Assembly: GCF_014648995.1 (NCBI RefSeq)
Contig: NZ_BMSE01000002.1
Coordinates: 124,001 to 188,000, forward strand
DNA length: 64,000 bases
Reading direction: 5' to 3'
Source of the DNA: Streptomyces massasporeus
GTDB lineage: Bacteria > Actinomycetota > Actinomycetes > Streptomycetales > Streptomycetaceae
Within the stretch, counting starts at the first letter, position 1. Every line of letters starts with the position of its first letter. A model generated the notes under the pieces. It ran no database searches. It was not told the DNA's origin and saw only the letters and a program-made list of their open reading frames with translations. Position numbers and translations under genes: made by a program. Positions 44,372 through 53,062 of the stretch are shown here, one piece after another.

Positions 44372-45658
44372 ATGACGCTTGACAGTGCGCGGTTTTCTCG
44401 TCGGGGTTTTCTGGGGCTCGGAGTCGCGGCGGGGGTCATCACGCTGACGGCGTGCGGCTCCGGCGCCGGTGCGACTGACGCTCCGCTGGTGATGACGGTG
44501 TGGGGCGGCGACCCCGACCGCAAGACGTATCAGGCCCGCATCGACCTGCTGGTCAAGAAGCACCCGGACCTGAAGGTCAAGCTGCAGCTGATCCCGGGCG
44601 ACGCGTACCCGCAGAAGGTGCAGACGATGATCGCCGGCGGCACCGGGCCGGACATCATGCAGGTCGCCGAGAGCGTCAACACGTACTCCAGCAAGGGCCA
44701 GCTGCTGCCCCTGGACGACCTCGCCAAGAAGGCGAACCTCGACACCGGGCAGCGCTTCGGTCCGGTCGGCTCGCTCTACACGTACCAGGACAAGCTGTAT
44801 GCGATCCCGGACCGCTCCGGCGCGGTCACCGTGTTCTACAACAAGGACATGTTCGACAAGAAGGGCATCAAGGCCCCCACCGCGGACTGGACCTGGGACG
44901 ACGCCCTCGACGCGTTCAAGGAGCTGACGGTCCCCGGCAAGGTGTGGGGATACAGCGGTGCCGAGTGGTTCCCGCAGTGGTGGAGCCTCGCCTACCAGAA
45001 CGGCGGCACCATCATCGACGCCCAGGGCCGGCCCGCGGTCGACAGCGACGAGGTCGTCGAGGCGCTCCAGTGGGCGGGCGACCTGGTGTTCAAGCACAAG
45101 GTGGTGCCGAGCAAGGCGGACTACGCCGACATGGGCCCCGACATCGGCGGCGACCAGGCATTCCCCAACCAGAAGGTCGCCACCCACGCCAACGGCTTCT
45201 GGGTCATGTCCGGCCTGACGAAGGTGAAGTTCGGCTGGGACATCGCGCCCATGTGGCGCGGCAAGAAGCAGGCCGTGTCGGCGTTCGGCAGCGGCCTGGC
45301 GATCTCCCGCACCTCCAAGCAGCGCGACAACGCCTTCAAGGCGATCGACTTCCTCACCTCCGCCGAGGCGCAGAAGGTGATCATCGCCTCCGGCCAGGAC
45401 GTGCCGGCCGACCTGGAGGTGCAGAAGAGCCAGGCCTTCCTCAAGCCGTCGTGGATGAAGACGGACGTCGACATGGGCGTGTTCGCCGAGTCGAGCGCGT
45501 TCGTCTTCCGGGCGCCGTTCATCCCCGAGTGGAACCAGATGATCGACACGATCTCCAACGGCCTCGCCGACTTCTGGCTCGGCAAGGAGCGCAGCGCCAA
45601 GAAGGCGCTGACGGCCGTGCAGAAGGACCTCGAGTCCCTCATCAAGTCCGGGGTATGA
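44372..45658 (+). CDS. sugar ABC transporter substrate-binding lipoprotein
   Basis: A 428-residue family 1 solute-binding protein. The N-terminus combines a twin-Arg motif (SRRGFLGLG) and lipobox LTAC, so it is probably a Tat-exported lipoprotein. Conserved motifs are GGTGPDIMQVAES, YAIPDRSGAVTVFYNKDMFDKKGI and AFGSGLAISRTSK. It is the first gene of a four-gene operon with two permeases and a GH35 beta-galactosidase, so it probably binds a galactoside oligomer. No ATPase gene is present; a shared MsiK-type ATPase is expected. Confidence 0.92.
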   Translation: MTLDSARFSRRGFLGLGVAAGVITLTACGSGAGATDAPLVMTVWGGDPDRKTYQARIDLLVKKHPDLKVKLQLIPGDAYPQKVQTMIAGGTGPDIMQVAESVNTYSSKGQLLPLDDLAKKANLDTGQRFGPVGSLYTYQDKLYAIPDRSGAVTVFYNKDMFDKKGIKAPTADWTWDDALDAFKELTVPGKVWGYSGAEWFPQWWSLAYQNGGTIIDAQGRPAVDSDEVVEALQWAGDLVFKHKVVPSKADYADMGPDIGGDQAFPNQKVATHANGFWVMSGLTKVKFGWDIAPMWRGKKQAVSAFGSGLAISRTSKQRDNAFKAIDFLTSAEAQKVIIASGQDVPADLEVQKSQAFLKPSWMKTDVDMGVFAESSAFVFRAPFIPEWNQMIDTISNGLADFWLGKERSAKKALTAVQKDLESLIKSGV

Positions 45659-45664
45659 CCGGCT

Positions 45665-46648
45665 GTGGCAACCTCGACCGCCTCGAAGGCCGCCCCGGAG
45701 GCCGCCCCCACGGCCGCGGAGAAGCCCCCCTCACTCAGGAAGCCCAAGCTCTCCAAGCGCCGGCGCCGTGAGGCGCTCTCCTTCTACCTGTTCATCTCGC
45801 CGTGGGTGATCGGCTTCCTGGTCTTCCTGCTCGGGCCGATGATCGCGTCGGTCTACTACTCCCTGACCGACTGGGACTCCTTCAACCCGCCGAAGTGGGT
45901 CGGCTTCCAGAACTACGTCACGGCCCTCACCGACGACCCGGTCTTCTGGAAGGCCCTGTGGAACACCTTCTACTACGCGGCGATCTCGGTCCCGCTGGGC
46001 CTGGTGCTCGGGCTCTGGCTGGCGAACCTGCTCAACAAGCAGGTCAGGGCCCGCAAGTTGTTCCGCACCCTGATCTACCTGCCGACGCTGATCCCGCTGG
46101 TCGCCACAGCGATGATCTTCCGGATGGTGCTCGCGCCGAACGGCCCGATCAACGACTTCCTCGGCCTGTTCGGCGTCTCCGGCCCCAACTGGCTGCTCGA
46201 CGGCCCCTGGGTCAAGCCCGCCCTGATCCTGATGTCGGCGTGGGGCGCGGGCGCCGCGACCGTGCTGCTGCTCGCCGCGATGAAGGGCATCCCGCGTGAG
46301 CTGTACGAGGCGGCCGAGGTCGACGGCGCGAGCGCGACGCGGCAGTTCTGGAGCATCACGCTGCCGCACCTGACGCCCATCATCTTCTTCAACCTGATCA
46401 TGGGCCTGATCAACGCGTTCCAGATCTTCTCGCAGGTCTACATCCTCATCCCCAAGGGCAAGAACCCCGCCGGCTACGACGCGGCCCAGACCATGGTGCC
46501 GCTCCTGTTCGACCAGGCGTTCAGCTACTACCGCATGGGCTACGCCTCGGCGATCTCCTGGCTGCTGTTCCTGGTGATCCTGGTGTTCACGGTGATCGCC
46601 TTCCGCACCACCCGGCGCTGGGTGTTCTACGAGACCGAGGTGAAGTGA
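45665..46648 (+). CDS. sugar ABC transporter permease (MalF type)
   Basis: A 327-residue six-helix permease. N-terminal basic/Ala-rich tail, LSFYLFISPWVIGFLVFLLGP, and the EAA loop ELYEAAEVDGASATRQFWSITLPHLTP mark carbohydrate uptake (CUT1) permeases. GTG 45665 begins 6 bp after the binding-protein stop, and its stop overlaps the next start. Confidence 0.93.
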   Translation: MATSTASKAAPEAAPTAAEKPPSLRKPKLSKRRRREALSFYLFISPWVIGFLVFLLGPMIASVYYSLTDWDSFNPPKWVGFQNYVTALTDDPVFWKALWNTFYYAAISVPLGLVLGLWLANLLNKQVRARKLFRTLIYLPTLIPLVATAMIFRMVLAPNGPINDFLGLFGVSGPNWLLDGPWVKPALILMSAWGAGAATVLLLAAMKGIPRELYEAAEVDGASATRQFWSITLPHLTPIIFFNLIMGLINAFQIFSQVYILIPKGKNPAGYDAAQTMVPLLFDQAFSYYRMGYASAISWLLFLVILVFTVIAFRTTRRWVFYETEVK

Positions 46649-47565
46649 TGGCGACCCTGGCGACCCCTGTCCGCAAGCGCGGGCACGAGGACCGGCCCGC
46701 GAAGGAACAGGCCCCCGCCGTACGGGCGTTCCGCGCGACCCCGTTCACCTACGGCACCCTGCTGATCGTCGCGGCGATCCTGACCACCCCGCTGGTCTTC
46801 GTCGGTTCGATCGCCCTGGCCGGCGACGCCACCGTGAACAACGGCGCGTTCACGATCATCCCGCGCGAGTTCCACTGGGACAATTTCTCCCGGGTGTTCG
46901 GCACCGAACTGCCGGTGGGCACCTTCCTGCTCAACTCGGTGCTCATCTCGCTGTTCTCGGTGGTGGGGCAGGTCCTCTCCAGCGGCCTGGTCGGCTACGC
47001 CTTCGCCCGGCTGCGGGCGCCGGGCAAGAACACGATGTTCCTCATCGTCATCGCCACGATGATGATCCCGACGCAGATCACGATGATCCCCCAGTTCATC
47101 CTGTTCCGGGACCTGGGCTGGGTGAACACCTTCCTGCCGCTGATCGTGCCGAACTTCTTCTCCAACGCCTTCAACGTCTTCCTGGTACGGCAGTTCGTCT
47201 CCCGGCTGCCCAGCGAGCTCGACGAGGCCGCCATGATGGACGGCCTGGGCTTCTTCGGCATCTACCGGCGGATCATGTTCCCGATGCTCAGGCCCGTCCT
47301 GATCGCCATCGGCATCTTCACGCTCACCCACACCTGGGGCGACTTCATGGGCCCCCTGATCTACCTCAACGACGAGTCGAAGATGCCGCTCGCCCTGGGC
47401 GTGCAGTACATCACCGCCACCTCGCAGGCGGGCCAGGCGCCGCCCTGGAACCTGGTGATGGTCGGCTCGATCCTGCTCGCCCTGCCGATGATCCTCGTCT
47501 ACTACCTCGGCCAGAAGTACCTGTACGAAATGGACATCAGCGGCGGAAGCGCGGGAGTCAAGTGA
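46648..47565 (+). CDS. sugar ABC transporter permease (MalG type)
   Basis: A 305-residue CUT1 permease, partner of the preceding MalF type. The EAA loop is ELDEAAMMDGLGFFGIYRRIMFPMLRP. ATG 46648 overlaps the upstream TGA (TGATG), and its end overlaps the GH35 GTG by 4 nt, showing translational coupling of transport and hydrolysis. Confidence 0.93.
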   Translation: MATLATPVRKRGHEDRPAKEQAPAVRAFRATPFTYGTLLIVAAILTTPLVFVGSIALAGDATVNNGAFTIIPREFHWDNFSRVFGTELPVGTFLLNSVLISLFSVVGQVLSSGLVGYAFARLRAPGKNTMFLIVIATMMIPTQITMIPQFILFRDLGWVNTFLPLIVPNFFSNAFNVFLVRQFVSRLPSELDEAAMMDGLGFFGIYRRIMFPMLRPVLIAIGIFTLTHTWGDFMGPLIYLNDESKMPLALGVQYITATSQAGQAPPWNLVMVGSILLALPMILVYYLGQKYLYEMDISGGSAGVK

Positions 47566-50234
47566 GCCACCCCACCACCACACTCGGTCAGGACACCACA
47601 CCGGACCACACCACCACACTCGACCAGGGCATCGCGCTCGACGCCCGCGGCATCCGGTTCGAGGGCGGTCCGCAGCTCGTGCTGTGCGCGTCCCTGTTCT
47701 ACTTCCGCCTGCCCCGGGAACAGTGGCGCGCCCGGCTCGCCCAGGTCCGGGCCTCCGGCTACACCTGCGTGGACGTCTACCTGCCGTGGAACTTCCACGA
47801 GACGGCCCCCGGCCGCTGGTCCTTCGAGGGCCGGCGGGACGTCGCCGCCTTCCTCGACCTCGCCCAGGAGGAGGGGCTGTACGTCATCGCGCGGCCCGGC
47901 CCCTACATCTGCTCCGAGTGGGACGGCGGCGCGCTGCCGGCCTGGCTGGGCCTGGACCCCCAGCTGAAGGTCAGGCAGCACGAGCCGCGCTTCCTCGACC
48001 GGGTCACCGCCTGGTTCGACCAGGCGCTGCCGCTCCTCGCCGAGCGCCAGTACCCGGCGAACGGGCCCGTCATCATGGTGCAGTTGGAGAACGAGCTGGA
48101 CTTCTTCGACTGCGAGGACCGGACCGGCTACCTCACCGCCCTGCGCGACCAGGCCGTCCGGCACGGCATCACCGTGCCGCTCATCGCCTGCTCCGGACAG
48201 GGCGACCTCGAAGGCGCCACCGGAGACGTCCCCGGTGTCGTACCGGCGTGCAACTTCTACCCGGACGACGACTCCCCGCACATCGAACCCGAAGTGCGGC
48301 GCTACGCCGAGCTGCTGGCGGAGCGCGACCTGCCCCTGCTGATCACCGAGACCAACCGCCGCCACCGCACCCTGCGCCGCCTCCTGGCCAGCGGCGCCTC
48401 GCTGATCGCCCCCTACCTCCAGTCCTCCGGCTGGAACTTCGGATACACCCCGTCCGCGGGGAACTGGGGCAGGCCCGGCAACCTCATGAGCCACGGCTAC
48501 GACTTCGGCGGCTACGTCTCCTCCACCGGCACCGAACGCCCCGAGTACGCCGAGGCCCAGATCCTCGCCCGCGTCATCGACACCCTGGGACAGCGCCTGG
48601 CGCTCGCCACTCCGACCGTCCCGCACACACCGGTCACCACCGACTTCCCGACCAGCTCGTCACCGTCGGCCCTGCGACTCGACGGGGGCGGCCTGCTCCT
48701 CGCCGTACCGCATCTCGGGACTCGGACGGGGATGGGATCAGGGGCGGGGACGGGGTCCGGGGCGGGAACGGCGGTCGTGAACGGCGTGCCGGTCGCCGTG
48801 GGGCCCGATTCGTGTCCGTTGATGCTGGTGGACGTGCCCCTGGGGCCATGGGGCCACGAAGGGACGCTCACTCTGGCGTCGGCGGACCTGGTGGCGGCGG
48901 GGGAGGGCGTGCTGGTGTTCGCCTCCGAGGTGCCGGTCACCGTCGTGATCGGGGACGCCCGGGTCGAGATACCGGCACCGGCGGCCGGAGTGCCGGGGCG
49001 GGCGACGGCCGAGGGGCTGACTCTCGTAGCGCTGGCCCCGGCGGACGCCGTACGCCTGCGCGCCACGGACCGCGATGGCACCGTGCATCTCGACGCACCG
49101 ACACCCGCCCGGCCCACATCGGCGCCCGTGGCGATGCGGCGCGCGCGCCGACGAGTGGACACCACCGCTCCCGAGCGGGCGGCGGGCCGGCACGAACTGC
49201 CGCCGACGCTGGAGTCGCTCGGCGTGTACCGGGGGCGCGGCACCTACCGGACCACGACGGATCTCACGGGCGTCGACGAACTGCTGCTCGTCGGGGCGGC
49301 GGACATCGTCGACCTGACGATCGCAGGCAGGGCGCGCCCGACGATCGCCGGATTCGGGGCCACCCGGCGAATCGACGTCCGGGAAGCGACCGGTTCCGTC
49401 GACGTCGAGGCCGTAGTGGAGATCTGGGGACACGCGAACTTCGACGACGCGCGCCTGCCGGCCCTCCGCCTCGGCGCGCTGCGGGGGCTCGGCATGGTGT
49501 GGACGGTCCGGGAGACGACGGACGTCTCGGCCCTGTGGGAGGTGCACGGTCACTGGGCGGGCCGCCCGGCACCCCTGCGCGAGCTCGGCGGCTGGAGCAG
49601 CACCCGCGTCGGCGTCCCCGTCACCTACACCCGCGAGATCCGGTCGGACACTGCGGCGGCTCTGCATCTCAAGGGGGTGGTCGAGCCGGTGCGGGTGACG
49701 GTGGCGGACGCCGAGCAGCACACCGACCACGAGGCGTACGCCGTGCACGCCGAGGACCCGTGGGTCCTGTTGCCCGCGGGCACCCACCGCATCTCGGTCA
49801 CGCTGCCGCACCACCCCAGCGGCGGCGGCCTCCGTGCCGAACTGCTCGCCCTGGACCCGGTGACGGACTGGACGTGCTCCGCACAGGACGACGACTTGCT
49901 GACCGGCTTCGCCACCGAAGCCGCCCCCGGGCAGGAGGTCCAGCTGCCGTTGGCCCTCACACCGGGGGAGGAGGCATGGCTCGACGTGGACCTGCCGGAG
50001 TCCCACGACGGCCTCCTGCTACGACCGGACGGCACACAGATCAGGGTGACCGGGTGGGCCGGCGGGGAGTGCGTGGGCCGGGTCTGGGTCGGCGACCGGC
50101 CGGACTTCTCGGGTGGCGACGCGAACGTCCTGTGGGTCCCGCCGGGCTGGTCCGGGCTGACCTTGCTGGTGCGGGGGGCTGCGGGACCGAAGGCTCCGGA
50201 GTTCCGCACGCTGTGGCTGGAGTCCTCGGACTGA
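47562..50234 (+). CDS. GH35 beta-galactosidase
   Basis: An 890-residue glycoside hydrolase without a signal peptide, so probably cytoplasmic, acting on imported sugar. The (beta/alpha)8 domain has YTCVDVYLPWNFHE, RPGPYICSEWDGG, acid/base Glu178 in MVQLENELDF and nucleophile Glu263 in LLITETNRR. Beta-sandwich domains follow. A Gly/Thr low-complexity linker occurs near residues 385-405. Fused by overlap to an ABC importer, it suggests scavenging of galactosides of plant or bacterial origin. Confidence 0.93.
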   Translation: MSHPTTTLGQDTTPDHTTTLDQGIALDARGIRFEGGPQLVLCASLFYFRLPREQWRARLAQVRASGYTCVDVYLPWNFHETAPGRWSFEGRRDVAAFLDLAQEEGLYVIARPGPYICSEWDGGALPAWLGLDPQLKVRQHEPRFLDRVTAWFDQALPLLAERQYPANGPVIMVQLENELDFFDCEDRTGYLTALRDQAVRHGITVPLIACSGQGDLEGATGDVPGVVPACNFYPDDDSPHIEPEVRRYAELLAERDLPLLITETNRRHRTLRRLLASGASLIAPYLQSSGWNFGYTPSAGNWGRPGNLMSHGYDFGGYVSSTGTERPEYAEAQILARVIDTLGQRLALATPTVPHTPVTTDFPTSSSPSALRLDGGGLLLAVPHLGTRTGMGSGAGTGSGAGTAVVNGVPVAVGPDSCPLMLVDVPLGPWGHEGTLTLASADLVAAGEGVLVFASEVPVTVVIGDARVEIPAPAAGVPGRATAEGLTLVALAPADAVRLRATDRDGTVHLDAPTPARPTSAPVAMRRARRRVDTTAPERAAGRHELPPTLESLGVYRGRGTYRTTTDLTGVDELLLVGAADIVDLTIAGRARPTIAGFGATRRIDVREATGSVDVEAVVEIWGHANFDDARLPALRLGALRGLGMVWTVRETTDVSALWEVHGHWAGRPAPLRELGGWSSTRVGVPVTYTREIRSDTAAALHLKGVVEPVRVTVADAEQHTDHEAYAVHAEDPWVLLPAGTHRISVTLPHHPSGGGLRAELLALDPVTDWTCSAQDDDLLTGFATEAAPGQEVQLPLALTPGEEAWLDVDLPESHDGLLLRPDGTQIRVTGWAGGECVGRVWVGDRPDFSGGDANVLWVPPGWSGLTLLVRGAAGPKAPEFRTLWLESSD

Positions 50235-50329
50235 CCGCCGGAGGACACCAAATGGTTCGACAGGCCCCGGTCTCCCCACGCATCCTGCGAAGCCCACCGG
50301 CGCGCCGGACAACGTGAGGGAGACGACCG

Positions 50330-50740
50330 TTGCACCCCAGCCCGAATCCCAATCCCAAGCCCACGCTCCATCCCACCATCCGCCACATCACCTTCGACTG
50401 CACGGGCGAGCCCTACGAACTGGCATGCTTCTGGGCCGAGTTCCTGGGCCACGCCGTCTCCGACATCGACAAGCCCGGGGATGACGAGGTCCTGGTGGAA
50501 CTCCCGGACGGCGCACCAGGCCTCCTCTTCGTCAGGGTCGAGGAGGCCAAGACGACGAAGAACCGCATCCACTTCGACATGGGCCCCACGGGCCGCACCC
50601 GCGCCGAGGAGGTCGAACGCGCCGTGTCCCTGGGCGCCCACGTCCTCACGGACCGCACCCTCCCGAACGGCCGAGGCTGGGTCGTGATGGCGGACCCGGA
50701 GGGCAACGAGTTCTGCATCGAGCGGGGAGAACTGGGTTGA
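50330..50740 (+). CDS. VOC (glyoxalase/bleomycin-resistance) family protein
   Basis: A 136-residue VOC protein: IRHITFDCTGEPYELACFWAEFLGH, LLFVRVEEAKTTKNRIHFDM, then GWVVMADPEGNEFCIE, with metal-type His and Glu positions. TTG 50330 follows GAGGGAG by 6 nt. The protein begins with a short Pro/Asn repeat (PSPNPNPKP). The function could be dioxygenase, isomerase or resistance. Confidence 0.85.
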   Translation: MHPSPNPNPKPTLHPTIRHITFDCTGEPYELACFWAEFLGHAVSDIDKPGDDEVLVELPDGAPGLLFVRVEEAKTTKNRIHFDMGPTGRTRAEEVERAVSLGAHVLTDRTLPNGRGWVVMADPEGNEFCIERGELG

Positions 50741-50776
50741 TCGGAGGCGCGGCTGAGCTGCAATCAGGAAGGGCGA

Positions 50777-51127
50777 GTGCCAGTGAAGGAAGACGAACCA
50801 AGGGTGTACGAGATCCGGATCCACGGCTGCCCGACCTCAGGGGAGGCTCTCGCGCTCCAGGCCCCGATCGAACGCCTCCTGTGCCCCGACCCCGACCACG
50901 CCCCGCCCTGCGAGATCCCCTGGAGCTTCACCCTCGCCGACGGCGACGACGACGCCTCCACCGCCCTCGTCCTGGGCGTGTATACGTCCAGCGGCCGGGC
51001 CACACAGGTGGCGGACCGGGTGCGCGCGCTCGTGGGAGAGTCACGGACCGTCGGTGTGAGCGAGGGCGACGACGGGGAGTGGGAGGAACTGGTCGAGCAG
51101 TATCGGGTGGAGAAGCGGCTGCGCTAG
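50777..51127 (+). CDS. hypothetical protein, 116 aa
   Basis: A small acidic protein. YEIRIHGCPTSGEALALQAPIERLLCPDPDHAPPCEIPWSF has three Cys; the rest is DDDA-rich and helical. GTG 50777 follows GGAAGGG. It lies 36 bp after the VOC gene and is possibly co-transcribed. No family is recognised. Confidence 0.65.
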   Translation: MPVKEDEPRVYEIRIHGCPTSGEALALQAPIERLLCPDPDHAPPCEIPWSFTLADGDDDASTALVLGVYTSSGRATQVADRVRALVGESRTVGVSEGDDGEWEELVEQYRVEKRLR

Positions 51128-51133
51128 GTCGAT

Positions 51134-51349
51134 TCAGGGCCTCGTGCTGACGTACTTCATGGGCTGGACGAAGGAGCGCCACGCATCGTCGCTGACAGCG
51201 ATCACATCCGCCTCCCCCCTCTTCGAGTCTCGAACAAGAGCGCCATGACTCGTGACCGCGCACTCCACGCACTCGCCTCCGGCACCGTTGCTGTAGGACG
51301 ACCGGAACCACACGAGACGGCTGCTGGCGTCGGACTCAGGCGATATCAC
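51134..51349 (-). CDS. DUF397 family protein
   Basis: A 71-residue protein typical of DUF397: LVWFRSSYSNGAGGECVECAV, VRDSKRGEADVIAVSDDAWRSFV. Its GTG shares one base with the stop of the upstream XRE gene (TAGTG). DUF397 proteins commonly act with XRE-DUF5753 regulators, as bldB-region-like pairs. Confidence 0.9.
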   Translation of the reverse strand: MISPESDASSRLVWFRSSYSNGAGGECVECAVTSHGALVRDSKRGEADVIAVSDDAWRSFVQPMKYVSTRP

Positions 51350-52194
51350 TACGTGTAATCCTTCAAGATCGTCTCGATCAACAGGGCCGAGCGTTGAGGA
51401 CTCAGGGCTGCCGCTCGCAGGCCGTCGAACGCCCTCATGTACTCACGTACATGATGCTCGCCCTCCAGGTACACAGCATCCGTAATGCCGTCCCGGTACA
51501 CGATGTCCGGATCCTCGGGGGCTGGAAAGCCCAGCATGGTGAATGACCCAGTGGTCGGACAGGTCCCTGAGTTGAAGGGAAGGACCTGCAAAGTCACGGT
51601 CGGCAGCTCGGCCAACTCCAGAACTCGTTCCAACTGCTCCCTCATCAGGGCGCGATCACCGATGACGCGGCGCAGCGCGCCCTCGTTCACGATGAACCAG
51701 GCGTCCGGAGCTTCCGCCTGCCGCAGCATGGCTTGGCGTTCCATGCGCACACGCACCGCCTTCGCGATGTCCTGCGCGGACATATGCGCCCCCGCCTTGT
51801 GCAACTCCGACGCGTACACCTCGGTCTGCATGAGCCCGGGCACCACCTCGCACTGGTACTGGCGGAAGGTTGAAGCGTCCTGCTCCAGGCCGATGTAGAT
51901 GTTGAACCACTCGGGCACACCGGCGCCGTGGACCTGCCACCAACCGCGCACTTTCGCCTGTCGAGCCAGTGACTTGAGGAACTCGCGCAGTTCGTCGCTC
52001 GTGTCGTAGAAGCGGCACAGGGCGTCGATGTCCGAGGGCTGGACGCGTCCGCTGCCCGTCTCCATCCGGTTGACCTTGGAGCCGCTCCAATCCAGCGCCT
52101 CGCCGACCTGAGCGCAGGTCAGGGCGCTCTTCTCTCGAAGCTTCTTCAGCTCGATCGAGAGGCGTCGTCGGCGTGCCGTGGGCGATCCGGCCAT
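51349..52194 (-). CDS. XRE-family regulator with DUF5753
   Basis: A 281-residue regulator: LSIELKKLREKSALTCAQVGEALDWSGSKVNRMETG at the N-terminus, DUF5753 after (WWQVHGAGVPEWFNIYIGLEQDA, YQCEVVPGLMQTEVYASEL, EGALRRVIGDRALMREQLE). It is translationally coupled to DUF397. The upstream gap with the divergent HATPase gene is about 200 bp and AT-richer. This triplet (HATPase, XRE, DUF397) is a recurrent streptomycete regulatory unit. Confidence 0.92.
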   Translation of the reverse strand: MAGSPTARRRRLSIELKKLREKSALTCAQVGEALDWSGSKVNRMETGSGRVQPSDIDALCRFYDTSDELREFLKSLARQAKVRGWWQVHGAGVPEWFNIYIGLEQDASTFRQYQCEVVPGLMQTEVYASELHKAGAHMSAQDIAKAVRVRMERQAMLRQAEAPDAWFIVNEGALRRVIGDRALMREQLERVLELAELPTVTLQVLPFNSGTCPTTGSFTMLGFPAPEDPDIVYRDGITDAVYLEGEHHVREYMRAFDGLRAAALSPQRSALLIETILKDYT

Positions 52195-52392
52195 CTCAAC
52201 CCTCTTTCAGATAGCGAGTGCTCAGTCTCGCGCCAAGGGTTGTGCTTGCCAATCACTCGGAAGTGGGAATCCCTTCCTGCAAATTGCAGAACGGGATGGG
52301 CTCCCCGCACTCTGGTCACCGACGCAACTCACCGTGAGCGTTCGTGACGTTGCGCTGTCAATGCGGTGTCAACCGCGATGAAAGGGGTCCGC

Positions 52393-53058
52393 ATGAGTCA
52401 GGAAGCCTGCATGCCACGCAAACCATGGGACGTCGCCTTCACGGCCGAACCCGCGGAAGTGGCGGCCCTACGCCGGATCATGCGGCTGCACCTGGGTGTC
52501 TGGGGGTTGCAGCACCTGGTCGACGAAGCCCAACTGTGCGTCAGCGAGCTAGTCTCCAACGTCATCACTCACGTGGGGCCCGGTACCCCCGCAACGCTGG
52601 CCGTTTCCATGAAGAGCAAGCACCTGCGCATCGAGGTGCACGACCCTGACACGCGTGCCCTTCCCACTCTCCGCGACGCGGACACGGACGCCGAGGAGGG
52701 GCGCGGGATGGCTCTCGTGGACGCGGTCGCCGACCGCTGGGGCGTGCTGCTACGCCCAGATCGCAAGATCACGTGGTGCGAGCTGGCGACACGGCTCGCC
52801 ACGGCCGACGGGCACGTCCAAGCCTCCAGCGTGATGCGCGCCGAGGCCTTGCTGCGCCACTACGCTGCCGCTGCACAGCCCCGGCACAGGGTGGGTGCGA
52901 GCAGATTGACCTCGACCGCGGCGGAAGAGACGGCGATCGCGGCGATCGCCGACTTCCTCCACTGGTTCCGAGCCCACGGCCGAGACGCGGACGACATGCT
53001 CGACCGAGCGCAGATGCGCTTTGAGGCCGAGCACGCCGCCCCACGCCGGGGGCTGTGA
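52393..53058 (+). CDS. HATPase_c ATP-binding protein (anti-sigma/RsbW-like)
   Basis: A 221-residue protein. The GHKL ATPase motifs are LCVSELVSNVITHVGP (N box) and GRGMALVDAVADRWG (G box). The remaining 90 residues are a helical extension without known motif, which makes it longer than simple RsbW proteins. ATG 52393 is favoured by AAAGGGG. Such proteins bind anti-anti-sigma partners or act in conservon-like systems with XRE-DUF397. Confidence 0.85.
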   Translation: MSQEACMPRKPWDVAFTAEPAEVAALRRIMRLHLGVWGLQHLVDEAQLCVSELVSNVITHVGPGTPATLAVSMKSKHLRIEVHDPDTRALPTLRDADTDAEEGRGMALVDAVADRWGVLLRPDRKITWCELATRLATADGHVQASSVMRAEALLRHYAAAAQPRHRVGASRLTSTAAEETAIAAIADFLHWFRAHGRDADDMLDRAQMRFEAEHAAPRRGL

Positions 53059-53062
53059 GGCA

